From: Odontocerum albicorne
Taxonomy: Eukaryota > Arthropoda > Insecta > Trichoptera > Odontoceridae
Assembly: GCA_949825065.1 (NCBI GenBank)
Contig: OX463863.1
Coordinates: forward strand, 19,244,251-19,308,250
DNA: 64,000 nt
Direction: 5' to 3'
The notes below the pieces were generated by a model. It saw only the letters and a program-made list of their open reading frames with translations. It did not search any database and was not told the DNA's origin. A program made the position numbers and the translations under genes. This document shows, in pieces, positions 20,730 to 33,245 of this stretch. Position 1 is the stretch's first letter. Each line of letters begins with the position of its first letter.

Positions 20730-21785
20730 ACACTGAACGAATGCATTAAAATAATCGTAAATTATCGTCATGTACTTCACTTCTTCAGAATTACTGAACG
20801 GATACATTAAAATAATCGTAAATTATCGTCATGTACTTCAATCCTTCAAAACTACTTAACGAATACACTAAAATAATCGTAAATTATCGTCATGTACTTC
20901 AATCCTTCAAAACTACTTAACGAATACATTAAAATAATCGTAAATTATCGTCATGTACTTCAATCCTTCAAAACTACTTAACGAATACATTAAAATAATC
21001 GTAAATTATCGTCACGTACTTCAATCCTTCAGAATTACTGAACTCAACCCAACCAACATTTAAATAATCGTAAATTATCTTTATGTACTTCGATCCTTCA
21101 AAATTACTGAAGGGATATATAAAAATAATTGTAAATTATCGTCATGTTCTTCAATCCTTCAAAACTACTAAAACAATACATTAAAATAATCGTAAATTAT
21201 CGTCACGTACCTCAATCCTTCAAAATTACTAAACGCATACATAAAAATAATCGTAAATTATCATCACGTGATTCAACCCTTCAGAATTACTGAACTCAAT
21301 CCAACCAACATTTAAATAATTGTAAATTATCGTTATGTACTTCGATACTTCAAAATTACTGAAGGGATATATAAAAATAATCGTAAATTATCGTAATGTA
21401 CTTCGATCCTTCAAAACTACTGAAGGGATATGTAAAAATAATCGTAAATTATCGTTATGAACTTCGATCCTTCAAAATTACTGAAGGGATATATAAAAAT
21501 AATCGTAAATTATCGTAATGTACTTCGATCCTTCAAAACTACTGAAGGGATATGTAAAAATAATCGTAAATTATCGTTATGTACTTCGATCCTTCAAAAT
21601 TACTGAAGGGATATATAAAAATAATCGTAAATTATCGTTATGTACTTCGATCCTTCAAAATTACTGAAGGGATATATAAAAATAATCGTAAATTATCGTT
21701 ATGAACTTCGATCTTTCAAAATTACTGAAGGGATATATAACAATAATCGTAAATTATCGTTATAAACTTCGATCCTTCAAATTTG
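20730..21785. repeat. 60-bp satellite, about 18 units
   Basis: Core AATAATCGTAAATTATCG then (T/C)(C/T)ATGTACTTC and ATCCTTCAAAA(C/T)TACT. Two subfamilies: the left half has CTTAACGAATACATTA, the right half has GAAGGGATATATAAA. Confidence 0.94.
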
Positions 21786-22339
21786 TATATATTCAAACTA
21801 ATGACAACGACTATTAAGTAACCACTCATAGCCTATGTCACACCTAGTTTAGTTACACAGTCCAGAGCATTAAGAATACGCCGAGATAACAATACGACAT
21901 CTGTATATTAAGGGTATTTAATGATGTGCAAGGGTGTTCACAGACTTCTCTTTTTTTCAATTCCTTAGAAGTATTAAAACTCACTTAGTAAATATTTATT
22001 TAAAATCCAAGACAGTCACACCCTGACCCTGAGGGGACAGTGCAGATAGCGCAGGCGGGCCATTCAATGCGCCGACCGGTGAGCGGTCCTCCGGGTAGCC
22101 CTTGAACCGGCCGCCTGTGTGCGCTGCACACATTGCACATATGGACGCGCCGTCCCTGTTCAGCACTCACATAAAGCAAACACATAAAACTACAACTCGT
22201 ATACAATTCTTTATGTTTGTTTTTTGTCATTGTTTATGCGACGTGTTGTTGGTTCTGCCCTCTGAACTCTGCACGTCTATTGCGGCACCTTACTTTGTAT
22301 TGGAATACAAAGACAGATGATTTATTCCATTGGCCTACA
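21786..22339. other. unique spacer
   Basis: Contains a GC-richer stretch (22015-22150) with no convincing coding frame or repeat partner in the window. Confidence 0.35.
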
Positions 22340-22735
22340 CTACTAACTGAAGTCACGGCTACAACATGAGCATTTCGTTTCCCTGTTTCACAAATATCTA
22401 ATCACGACTACAGCATGAGCTCTTAGTTTGCCTGTTTCACAAATATCTTATCACAACTACAACATCTGCACTTAGTTTGTCTGTTTCACAAATATCTAAT
22501 CACGACTACAACATGATAATTTTGTTTGCCTGTTTCATAAATATCTTATCGCGACTACAATATCTGCACTTAGTTTGCCTGTTTCACAAATATCTAATCA
22601 CGACTACAACATGAGCACTTAGTTTACCTGTCTCACAAATACCTAATCACGACTACAGCATGATCACTTAGTTTGCCTGTTTCATAAATATCTTATCACG
22701 ACTACAACATGAGCACTTAGTTTGCCTGTTTAGAT
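22340..22735. repeat. 49-bp satellite, about 8 units
   Basis: Units contain ATCACGACTACAACATGAGC, ACTTAGTTTGCCTGTTTCAC and AAATATCT(A/T). Diverged 5-15%. Confidence 0.92.
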
Positions 22736-22769
22736 AGAGCTTTTGTCGTTGCTTGCTCTGTGTCTATTT

Positions 22770-23085
22770 TTTGTGTTAGATATATAGATGATGTGCGCAG
22801 CTTTAGGAAGCACTTAAAGACGGATATGAATTTATGGTGGTATATGAACATACTATATATATGGGGACGACAGAGAAGAAGGTTCTGGAACGAACATGTA
22901 TCCAGAATGGCGGAACCAAGAGCCATAAGAATAGTCAGGGACAGTATACCTCAAGCGAGCAGACCTCCAGGACGACCTCCCAAAAGATGAAAAGACAGCT
23001 GGCTGTCGACGTCACAAGAGGGAAACGATGATGCAGGACCACAAAAGGCCAAAAAGCCTAAAATAAGAGGAAGAAGAAGAAGATA
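22770..23085 (+). mobile_element. LINE 3' end fragment
   Basis: WGRQRRRFWNEHVSRMAEPRAIRIVRDSIPQAS and PGRPPKR match the fragment at 54290-54480; ends in an AGAAGAAGAAGA tail. Confidence 0.8.
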
Positions 23086-23099
23086 TGAACACTATACAA

Positions 23100-23545
23100 T
23101 ACACTACACCTAAAGCCGATTGTGTTAGAATAGATGCATTTGAAATGTGGCGCTGGAGAAGGATGCTACTAATTCCATGGAGAGCAAGGGGAACTAACAC
23201 CTCCATTCTCGAAGAACTGTGAATCACTGACAGATTGTCAATAATATGCCTTCGACGAGTCATCCGATTAGGTACATTGCTGGTGGCCATGGAGACAATT
23301 TGGAGAGGTTTGAGGTAACTAGAGACGTGGAAGGACGACGCACAAAAGGAAGAATCCCAATGCGTTGGACTGACCAAGTGAGAGACGCAACTGGACTACC
23401 CTTCGAGCTGCGTAGTGCAGGGCTAGATAAAGAAAAGAGTCCTCAGAAACTATCATGGGAGTCACGGTGCCCAGTCATGAGATACACGACAGAATGGATG
23501 AAATATCAAATTGGAGAGTCTTTAAGTTATCTAAGATGATCTGAA
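23100..23545 (+). mobile_element. LINE fragment, RT C-terminus
   Basis: DAFEMWRWRRMLLIPWRARGTNTSILEEL then a stop, ITDRLSIICLRRVIR, and after a frameshift GRRTKGRIPMRWTDQVRDATGLP. Conserved insect LINE signature, several stops. Confidence 0.8.
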
Positions 23546-24049
23546 AAGGCATTCATTAATAAAAGATTGGAAACGACTGCTTTAAACTTTGCTCGTCGAC
23601 TAATTAAGCAGAAATAATTTCATATTGACTGTACTTTTTTTAAATAAAATAAAATTATATATTTACGAGCAATATCTGTCCAGAATATAATACTTTGTGA
23701 CTTACCGTTCTTTTTTATTCGTATTCATTATATTTTTTGAATAAAATTTTGCTCGTAAATAAAAGGTTATATGTATTATTTCGAGCAAAGTACAGTCGCC
23801 GTTCAAAGTACAGTCGACTTAAAAGTAACAATATACGAACAAAAAATCACTTTACTTGCTGTAGATTCTCTCTCTCTCTCTCTCATTGTCTCTCTCTCTG
23901 TCTACAGCTCAATTGATGGTGTCTTAAGCAATCGAAAAACTGAAGACAGACTATCAACGAGTAAACATTTAACTATGAGTTAAACTATATTTGCTTAACC
24001 CCGATAACTACGGTTAATAACATACGTACTTAAAGAAGTCGGCACTATA
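23546..24049. other. AT-rich spacer with (TCTC)n microsatellite
   Basis: A short TCTC run near 23868-23900 and small inverted motifs (TTTACGAGCAA near 23660 and its complement near 23750). No gene. Confidence 0.4.
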
Positions 24050-24618
24050 CTTGAGAAATTGTAGCGTGGTCCCTGTGACAGTTCACAAATTTGTCCCAAT
24101 ACAACCTTGTAACGACGTTCAGTAATTTTAATTATTTTATCAAATTTAATATAAGCCTCGATTCTAATAAATAGCAAGTTATTTAGGTAAATACATTGTA
24201 TAAAACTAACAATAATGACAAATTAATACATCTTGTTACAAATTAGCAAAAATGTGTCATTTTGTTAAAATCTAATAATATTTGGCGACGTTCGTCGAAA
24301 GTCATTACGTTAGTCCGCATTGGCTAGGGATGGGGTATACGATAATTGGATTTTCGATTTTTTTATACCTAAAATGAAATGTTCGTAATTAGTATTAATC
24401 CATAGTGGATCTTGGCCTATTTAAAGATAGATACAAATCATACAATACATTAGAAAGTCAGTATAATGAAAATTAGGAATTAAAACGTCAGTTTAGAGAA
24501 AAACAATTTTTCGATTTATAAAAAAATCTATTCGATTTGTAAAAAAAAACGATTTTACCCCATCCCTTTGAGACATGACATTTCAAATGTCACAGGGACC
24601 ATGCTACATTTTCTCAAG
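24050..24618. mobile_element. TA-type MITE, 569 bp, copy 1
   Basis: Inverted ends CTTGAGAAA(A/T)TGTAGC(G/A)TGG and complement, flanked by TA. Second copy at 37379-37925 in the same orientation. Confidence 0.85.
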
Positions 24619-24771
24619 TATAAACTGCGTTCAATATAAAACACGATTGTTTATTCTAAAATGTGTTTTTTTAATGTTTATTTTGATTATTATGAGTTTG
24701 TCTTTTTTAACGTTGTTTCTGAACTGTTACAACAAAACTGAATCATTAGAATACCATTAAAATAACCGACT

Positions 24772-24945
24772 ACGATATCTGTAGCCTAGTTGGTAAGGCG
24801 CATGTCTCCCGACCCATGTGTTGCGGTGTCGATTCCCGTTAGATAACATACTTTTTTAAAAAGAATTCCAGTCTGGTTTACTATATACTCGCAAGCCCCT
24901 TGAACCTATTCCTGGTTTGTTTAAAGATATCGCGATAAGCCCACC
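24772..24945 (+). mobile_element. tRNA-derived SINE, second lineage
   Basis: A-box-like GTAGCCTAGTTGGTAAGG and B-box-like GTGTCGATTCCCG near 24787-24838, then a body with CCAGTCTGGTTTAC as in other SINEs here. Its 3' tail passes into the 26-bp array. Confidence 0.7.
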
Positions 24946-25078
24946 TGGCACGGCAGGCCATAAGCCCGCCTGGCATGGGCAGACAATAAGCCCGCCTGGC
25001 ATGGGCAGGCAATAAGCCCGCCTGGCATGGGCAGGCAATAAGCCCGCCTGGCATGGGCAGGCAATAAGCCCGCCAGGA
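24946..25078. repeat. 26-bp satellite from a SINE tail, about 5 units
   Basis: Unit AATAAGCCCGCCTGGCATGG + GCAGGC. AATAA(A/G)CCCGCC is the end of the SINE/LINE tail, so the array looks like an amplified tail. Confidence 0.9.
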
Positions 25079-25198
25079 TGTACGAGTACTCCACTTGTAT
25101 TCAACTAAAGTGGAATACAAAACGATATGTACATACCATACGAAAATGTATACATACTCGTACATACATGTGTACTAACATACATATATGCGTGCGTG

Positions 25199-25318
25199 CA
25201 AGTACCCGGCGGTAAGTAATACACATCGGACTTAAGAAAGAAACTGTCGGCCATAATCGGCTAACTTCGGCTTTGTAGAGCGTCGTCTCTGTCATTCATA
25301 CACATGTTCCGTCGCGAT
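25199..25318 (+). mobile_element. foldback MITE, truncated copy
   Basis: Left half of the 9438-9646 family (AGTACCCGGCGGTAAG ... CGTCGTCTCTGTCATTC), cut off before the right arm and followed by CA-rich DNA. Confidence 0.75.
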
Positions 25319-25332
25319 TTGTTTTTTTGTTT

Positions 25333-25525
25333 TTGCACACACACATACACACAAACACATAAAATACACAAAAATAATTTCACATACGAACACACAAACC
25401 ATCACACATACACATACAAACCATCAATCATACACACACATATGAACACACAAACAAAAACACACGTACTCACAGGTACACATAAATACACACACACAAA
25501 CACACACACATACAAATACACACAA
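25333..25525. repeat. CA-rich microsatellite
   Basis: Imperfect ACACAC/ACATAC runs. Confidence 0.9.
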
Positions 25526-25526
25526 A

Positions 25527-26182
25527 CTATTTTTTAACACTTTTATTGCAAATACAATCTGATGGGTTTATTGCCAGGCGGCGATCTCTTCCTACCAACC
25601 AGACAAAAGTAAATGAAGCAAGTTACATGGTCGTATAAAACATTCAAATGACTATCCATCTCCACGAAATACGTGGAAAAATACGTGAGCATATGCCCAT
25701 AGACCCCACAAAGACGGACAATCACCCGAACATTATTTTTCATATAAAGTGAGATATCATCAATCAAAAGGAAAGGAAGGGATGGTGGAGAGGAAAGGAA
25801 AAGAAAAATCAGGAATGAAACACGTTATTTTACTGACTAGAAATTAAGAGTTTTTTCAGTCGCTTCTTAAAGCATGCCAAGGACGAAGTGAGTCTAACAT
25901 TGGTTTGTAACTGATTCCAGAGTCTCACTGCATGGACAGTAAAGGACGACATTTTCCGTTTCTTATGTGCAGTTTTCCGTTCCATACCTTTGACGTTTTC
26001 CATTCCTTATGTGCAGTCAATCGCTCATCGTAAGCCCCTTTATTCGCCCGTGTATGCCGTCACGGCTTACTAGATACTTGCTAGATACCATGTATACCGC
26101 GCGCTCTCTGCATGCATGGGCTGTTCGATGACGACGTAAAAAAAAGAGGAGCGGTGAACTGGAAAGACCAATAAACAATCTC
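25527..26182 (-). mobile_element. LINE 3' end, minus strand, with an insertion
   Basis: Tail at 25535-25770 and C-terminal coding region to 25950, resuming at 26131-26182 after an inserted 180-bp segment (25951-26130). (G)ACGAC stands on both sides of the insert. Confidence 0.8.
25951..26130 (-). mobile_element. LTR-like repeat fragment
   Basis: Matches part of 14617-14755 and 30760-30890. ACGAC or GACGAC is duplicated around it. Confidence 0.55.
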
Positions 26183-26330
26183 CGAAAAAATCCAACGGTA
26201 CCCAAGAGGCATAAAGAGGCCCAGAAGAAGACTGAAGGTACGTTGGATAGATGGAATCAGGAAGCGTGGCAGCGTCACATGGCATCAACGAGCAAAGGAC
26301 CGAACTATTTGGAGTCAACTTGGGGAGACC
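26183..26330 (+). mobile_element. RTE LINE 3' fragment that seeds the 68-bp array
   Basis: AACGGTACCCAAGAGGCATA ... GAACTATTTGGAGTCAACTT matches 18800-18940 of the RTE copy. Its 3' end is the first unit of the array that follows without a break. Confidence 0.88.
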
Positions 26331-28552
26331 TTCATCCAGCAGTGGATCGACCCTGGTTGACAATGATGATAATGATATGTATACAACTTGGGGAGACCTT
26401 CATCCAGCAGTGGATCGACCCTGGTTGACAATGATGATGATGATATGTATACAACTTGCGGAGACCTTCATCCAGCAGTGGATCGACCCAGATTGACAAT
26501 GATGATGATGATATGTATACAACTTGCGGAGACCTTCATCCAGCAGTGGATCGACCCAGATTGACAATGATGATGATGATATGTATACAACTTGGGGTGA
26601 CCTTCATCCAGCAGTGGATCGACCCAGATTGACAATGATGATGATGATATGTATACAACTTGGGGAGACCTTCATCCAGCAGTGGATCGACCCTGGTTGA
26701 CAATGATGATGATGATATGTATACAACTTGGGGAGACCTTCATCCAGCAGTGGATCGACCCTGGTTGACAATGATGATGATGATATGTATACAACTTGGG
26801 GAGACCTTCATCCAGCAGTGGATCGACCCTGGTCGACAATGATGATGATGATATGTATACAACTTGGGGAGACCTTCATCCAGCAGTGGATCGACCCTGG
26901 TCGACAATGATGATGATGATATGTATACAACTTGGGGAGACCTTCATCCAGCAGTGGATCGACCCAGATTGACAATGATGATGATGATATGTATACAACT
27001 TGGGGAGACCTTCATCCAGCAGTGGATCGACCCTGGTCGACAATGATGATGATGATATGTATACAACTTGGGGAGACCTTCAACCAGCAGTGGATCGACC
27101 CAGATTGACAATGATGATGATGATATGTATACAACTTGGGGTGACCTTCATCCAGCAGTGGATCGACCCAGATTGACAATGATGATGATGATATGTATAC
27201 AACTTGGGGAGACCTTCATCCAGCAGTGGATCGACCCTGGTCGACAATGATGATGATGATATGTATACAACTTGGGGAGACCTTCAACCAGCAGTGGATC
27301 GACCCTGGTCGACAATGATGATGATGATATGTATACAACTTGGGGAGACCTTCAACCAGCAGTGGATCGACCCTGGTCGACAATGATGATGATGATATGT
27401 ATACAACTTGGGGAGACCTTCAACCAGCAGTGGATCGACCCTGGTCGACAATGATGATGATGATATGTATACAACTTGGGGAGACCTTCAACCAGCAGTG
27501 GATCGACCCTGGTCGACAATGATGATGATGATATGTATACAACTTGGGGAGACCTTCATCCAGCAGTGGATCGACCCTGGTCGACAATGATGATGATGAT
27601 ATGTATACAACTTGGGGAGACCTTCATCCAGCAGTGGATCGACCCTGGTCGACAATGATGATGATGATATGTATACAACTTGGGGAGACCTTCATCCAGC
27701 AGTGGATCGACCCTGGTTGACAATGATGATGATGATATGTATACAACTTGCGGAGACCTTCATCCAGCAGTGGATCGACCCAGATTGACAATGATGATGA
27801 TGATATGTATACAACTTGCGGAGACCTTCATCCAGCAGTGGATCGACCCAGATTGACAATGATGATGATGATATGTATACAACTTGGGGTGACCTTCATC
27901 CAGCAGTGGATCGACCCAGATTGACAATGATGATGATGATATGTATACAACTTGGGGTGACCTTCATCCAGCAGTGGATCGACCCAGATTGACAATGATG
28001 ATGATGATATGTATACAACTTGGGGTGACCTTCATCCAGCAGTGGATCGACCCAGATTGACAATGATGATGATGATATGTATACAACTTGGGGAGACCTT
28101 CATCCAGCAGTGGATCGACCCTGGTCGACAATGATGATGATGATATGTATACAACTTGGGGAGACCTTCATCCAGCAGTGGATCGACCCTGGTTGACAAT
28201 GATGATGATGATATGTATACAACTTGGGGAGACCTTCATCCAGCAGTGGATCGACCCTGGTCGACAATGATGATGATGATATGTATACAACTTGGGGAGA
28301 CCTTCATCCAGCAGTGGATCGACCCTGGTTGACAATGATGATGATGATATGTATACAACTTGGGGAGACCTTCATCCAGCAGTGGATCGACCCTGGTTGA
28401 CAATGATGATGATGATATGTATACAACTTGGGGAGACCTTCATCCAGCAGTGGATCGACCCTGGTCGACAATGATGATGATGATATGTATACAACTTGGG
28501 GAGACCTTCATCCAGCAGTGGATCGACCCTGGTCGACAATGATGATGATGAT
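26310..28552. repeat. 68-bp satellite, about 33 units, derived from an RTE LINE end
   Basis: Unit: ACTTGGGGAGACCTTCATCC + AGCAGTGGATCGACCCTGGT + TGACAATGATGATGATGATA + TGTATACA. The first ~55 bases equal the 3' end of the LINE at 18930-18985. Variants (CCAGATTGA, CCTGGTCGA, TCAACCAGC, TTGCGGAGA, TTGGGGTGA) occur in runs, pointing to block duplications. The repeated 60-codon frames are artefacts: 68 is not a multiple of 3, so they recur every three units. Confidence 0.97.
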
Positions 28553-29586
28553 GTTTACAAATATTTAAATAAATTATATTGAGTAAATAATGATATAAAA
28601 CGAAAACAGATCCATATAAAACAAGTCCGAATAATTAGGAAGTCTATTTTCGTCAAAATAGCAAAGTCCTTTCTCTCTTGTCCTCATAAATTATTTGGCA
28701 ATAGTTAACATCTTAGTTCATATTTTGATGGACCTGCGTGCGCCATTTATTTTTATGATCAGTATATATTATTAGCATCGCTATATGTAATAAATTGTAT
28801 TATATTGTATTATACACATATATAGCGAGTGTTAATTGGGATTGCTCTATATTTATTGGTCACACACACTCGGAGGCCATCAGCACAGTGCAGAGTTCCT
28901 TGTTAAAGGAGGTATTCTCCTCTAGAAATTTGAGATAATCGTTTTTTTTTTTCTTTTTGCACATTCTTAAAGTTTAGACCTTTAAGAATATGTTCTTAAA
29001 AGAAAATTCTAAATATTTACGAAGTTATACCTAGCTATAAATGAGGCAGGAATTACGTCGCACCGGAATGACTCGGACAATAATCTCAAAACTTTAAACG
29101 CGTTTTTCTCGAAACTACTTTTTTCGACCTGGTCGACAGAAAATCTCGAGTTTTATTGAACCGATTGCCTTCAAATTTAGTATAAAACGTTAATAAATAT
29201 TTTTATATCGTCCCTACCTTGAAAAATGCAAAACTGTTTTTAAAAAAAAGGTTTAAAAAATCTTTTTTTTTCAGACAATCGTCATTTTACGATTTTTTAA
29301 AATTATTTTTGGTACCAGCTATAACCATATTATTTTTTATTAAGAAACTGTGTATGATTTTTGTTTCAAATTTACGAAAGGGTTCCAATCATGTCAACCA
29401 GTTTACCCTATTTTTTTTTTATGACAAGATACAACAGCTGATAACATTTTGAATTTTCATTTTTTTTTCTTTTTTTTGTACATTCTCAAATCATCAATAA
29501 ACAATTTGTAAAAAAATATAAAGGAAAAATATTTTAGTTTTTTTTTAATTTAGTCTGAAAAAACGCCCGAAATTCACCCCTCTATG
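28553..29586. other. AT-rich unique DNA, no gene seen
   Basis: T-runs and A-runs dominate 28930-29560. No repeat partner found in the window. Confidence 0.4.
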
Positions 29587-29797
29587 GTTCAGAAAATGTA
29601 GGATGAGTCCTGTGACAGTTCACAAATTCGCCCCAATACAACCTTGTAACGATGTTCAGTAATTTTAATTATTTTATCAACTTTTATATAAGCCTCGATT
29701 CTAATAAATAGCAAGTTATTTAGGTAAATACATTACATAAGGTTGTATTGGGGAAAATTTGTGAGCTGTCACAGGACTCATCCTAGAATTTCCGAAC
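29587..29797. mobile_element. 211-bp MITE with long inverted ends, copy 2
   Basis: Same as 12814-13024, same orientation, about 97% alike by eye. Confidence 0.85.
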
Positions 29798-29925
29798 TAT
29801 AGAGTAGAATAACCCCTTAATGTGGACACACCTCTAGAGTAGAATACCCCCTTAATGTGGACACGCCTCTAGAGTAAAATACCCCCTTAATGTGGACACA
29901 CCTCTAGAGTAGAATACCCCCTTAA
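29798..29925. repeat. 35-bp satellite, about 4 units
   Basis: Unit CTCTAGAGTAGAATACCCCC + TTAATGTGGACACAC. It starts right at the MITE end. Confidence 0.92.
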
Positions 29926-29929
29926 GACA

Positions 29930-30299
29930 TTTAATTTTGTCGATGGTAAACACTTGATGCTAACATTTATCGATCGATACATCCCGCCAACACGAGAGAG
30001 TGTTTTTCCGTTATTTTTTTCATTGCAAAAGAAAAAAACGGTATTATAACACAGTCCAAAGATTCACTATATATAAACTGTTTTTATTTTAAATTTCGCT
30101 TTTTAATACATCGTTTATTGTGTTACACAACGGTTTCATGATAACTCTTATGTATGCACAAATAAATACACGCATACCTCGTTTTATGGATGAGATACTT
30201 TCTTGAAAAATTGTCCGTAAATCGAATTATTATATTCCATATAAATACATATAAAATATGAACTAGGTAGAAAAAAACTGTGAAATATTTGAAAAACAT
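29930..30299. other. unique AT-rich spacer
   Basis: Nothing recognised. Confidence 0.35.
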
Positions 30300-30490
30300 C
30301 TTTTTCAGTCGCTTCTTAAAGCATGCCAAGGACGAAGCGAGTCTTATATTGGTTTGTAACTGATTCCAGAGTCTCACTGCATGGACAGTAAAGGACGACG
30401 TAAAGAAAGAGGAGCGGTGAACTGGAAAGGCCAATAGACAATCTCTGAGCGTAGCGCTAATCCATGATTGGAAAGACGCTGAAACATATA
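30300..30490 (-). mobile_element. LINE C-terminal fragment, minus strand
   Basis: AFPVHRSSFFTSSFTVHAVR and WNQLQTNIRLASSLACFKKR, as at 14191-14415; 3' tail absent. Confidence 0.82.
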
Positions 30491-30905
30491 GTACGGTACA
30501 CTGTTAGTATAGTACGGTACACGGTATAGTACGGTACACTGACTTAAGTGTCGCGAACGGATTGATTTCAAACTTTGTACAGCACCGGTACAAAGACTGT
30601 AAAATAGGTGGATGGCTGTCGCTCAATACTCGGAGATTCCGGTTTACTTCTTGCTTTACCGGTGTAAAGTAGCAGGGCGAAGAGATTCCTCTTTAGCAGG
30701 TAGAAGTTTGTCGTAAATAAAACACTGTAGACGTTCCAGAATTTGATAATATATTTTGCTCATTTTTCGTTCCTTATGGTGCAGTCCATCGCTTATCGTA
30801 AGCCTTTTTATTCGCCCGTGTATGCCGTCACGGCTTACTAAATACAATGTATACCGCGCGCTCTCTGCATGCATAGGTTGTCCGATTATTTATAGTGATT
30901 ATTGC
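30491..30905 (-). mobile_element. LTR-like or chimeric repeat, copy 2
   Basis: Similar to 14401-14775 over its whole length and joined to the LINE at the same base. Contains an extra local triplication of TAGTACGGTACAC near 30488-30540. Confidence 0.5.
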
Positions 30906-31525
30906 GAAGACCACGCATAAGGAACATTTCATTACAATAAAAAAGAACAGATAAAATTATACATTTTAGGTGACGCATACGTTCAATACATAAAGTGTAT
31001 TCTGAAACATGTATATATCTCTGTAGGGGTAGGCAGAGAGAACATAGCGTCAGACTTACTTATCGATACTAATTCTTAGCCTTGTAGGAATACCTACCTA
31101 AATAAATAAATAAATAAATAATTGTCAAAATGAATAAGTGAATTGTTAAACACAATTAAATTAAATTAATTATTGTCAGATAGTAAACATACAGGGGCAA
31201 TGACCGATGAAGAATTCAATGATTGTCACACACTATGAACAACAACAATATTTACTATTTACAACGTCTGCAAATTGGCTAGCCATCTCCAAATATAAAT
31301 AATTAACCTACCGCCAGTTCATGCGCTAGAGCAAGGCAGATATGTATCGCGAATGTATTCACTCATTGGTATAAATTACTCGGACGCCGAGAAATAAACA
31401 TATAATATTATTATTGTCATTCATTCAACTGTCAAGACTTGTTATTTATTTTACCCGCTGTCCACTTATCGTTTTATATCCGCATTCCTGAGTCTATATT
31501 CATTGAATACAAATCAAGATCATCA
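30906..31525. other. spacer with LTR-like features
   Basis: TATAAATTAC near 31370 followed by GAGAAATAAACA near 31390 resembles a retroviral-type promoter and polyadenylation block, but no paired LTR or TG..CA ends could be set. Confidence 0.2.
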
Positions 31526-32360
31526 TGACTTATAGAGATAAGCAATCCGCTATATTGATGACTCTGAACGAGAAGTAACGCAGATCGACTAAAACGAAGA
31601 TAGCGATGTCGATATCAAAATCATCAGCACGTTCTAATAGGACACACGCTACATTGATAACGACCATCGTTACAGCCTCTTCCACATACATACACCTTCG
31701 TACACAATTTCTCTGACTTTTTACGTTTCCTTTTTTTAGAATACCATTCACTTGATCCAACCATACATGGTTTGATCTTCCTCACGCACGCCTTCCTCTC
31801 ATATTTGCTCAAAATATCTGTTTCGTTAGCATTTTTTATATATCAAGGTGGACACTAACACACCACTGGGCAGCTATATTTTTAACGATCGTTTTATTAG
31901 TAAATACAGTACTTAGTGCTCCCTCGACCTTATTTCTTTGTACAGCAAACCTTTCAATATATTTTCTAATCTTAAATGTAACAAGTAAACTATACGTTCA
32001 CAAAAATCAGCCTTATGTTAAGTTCACGTTCATCCCTTATCGCTTGATGGAATTTATCAGGGATGAATGTGAATTTAAGGCTGATTTTTCATTAGTCTTT
32101 CTTCATTCATTCGTTCCACATATTAAAACTATCTCCACCTTACTCAACACATCAGCCTTAAGTTCCACATGCCCAAACCATCTCAGCGCATCCTCCTCCA
32201 CCTTACTCAACACATCAGCGTTAAGTTCACATTCATCCCTAATCAGTTCATTCCGTATTCTGTCATACACTGTCACTCCATATATGTATGTATCTTAAAA
32301 GCATACATTTCTACAGCATTTATTTCAGCTTCTCTCAGTTTTTTCCACGTATAAAAAGGA
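31526..32360 (-). mobile_element. RTE-like LINE debris
   Basis: Minus-strand MDQVNGILKKGNVKSQRN and CMYVEEAVTMVV (31530-31760) are the end of a LINE ORF. Several copies of ACTCAACACATCAGCCTTAA and CATTCATCCCTAATCA (32010-32300) are the region coding for ...VLSKVEEDALRWFG in other fragments. GCCTTAtgTTAAGTTCAC is inverted across 32010-32085, a small palindrome. Confidence 0.6.
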
Positions 32361-32619
32361 AAAACATATACACAAAGTGTTTCAAAAGTCATTTAGAGAT
32401 TTATAAATCTAATAATTTCTATTCATGAATAGTTTTACACGGTATGAATATTCAAACACTTTTCCATGGATAATTTTCAACAACTTCCATAGATGATATC
32501 CCTATGTTAATACGAATTCAGGATAGAAAAGAAATGAAAAATCTGAATAATTATTTTTGAAGTGAAACTTATATCTATGCGGTAGGGCAAATTGGCCGAA
32601 CGTCACGAAAATTGAAACG

Positions 32620-33245
32620 GTGTATTGTATTATTATTAAATTATCATTTATTATTATTAAATATTTTATTTATAAATAAATTATTATTAATTATTTTAAT
32701 ATTTATAATTATTTATTATCAATAATAATTAATATTATTTTAATATTATTAAGTGTATTATATTATTATTAAAATTATTATTAAAATTTTTAATATTAGA
32801 AATTAAAAAATAGTATTTTTTGTTACATATTATTTTTATATTAATATATTTAATAATTATTAATTTCATTTTATATTAAATTATTTTGTTCTATTTTATT
32901 TAATGTTTATTTTAATATTTATTTAAAATATAATTTGTATTTAATATATAATTATTGTATAATAATAAATATGTTATTATAATATTAATAATTTTAGTAT
33001 TATAATATTAATAATTTTATAATTATATTATAATTAATTATAATATAATAATATTATTAATAATATAATAAAAATAATAAATAAATAATTATTTAAAAAT
33101 AATTCATTTAATAATAATAATAAAAATAAGTATGTAATATATTTAATATTAAAAAAATATTAATTTGATATTATTAAGTGTATCGTATTATATTATTATT
33201 TATTATTAAAATTATTATAAAAAGTAAAAAAAAATTTTTTTTTAT
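32620..33245. repeat. AT-only low-complexity tract
   Basis: TTATTA/TAATAA and ATTTAAAT runs with almost no G or C over 600 bp. Confidence 0.9.

Noticed and set aside
25304..25537. 77-codon Thr/His-rich frame
   Set aside because: Translation of a CA-rich microsatellite.
26640..28542. Series of 60-codon plus-strand frames (MGRPSSSSGSTLVDNDDDD...)
   Set aside because: They are the satellite read in a shifting frame; the sequence is the out-of-frame end of an RTE LINE.
31126..31520. Solo LTR
   Set aside because: TATA and AATAAA spacing is suggestive, but I could not fix TG..CA ends or a target duplication.
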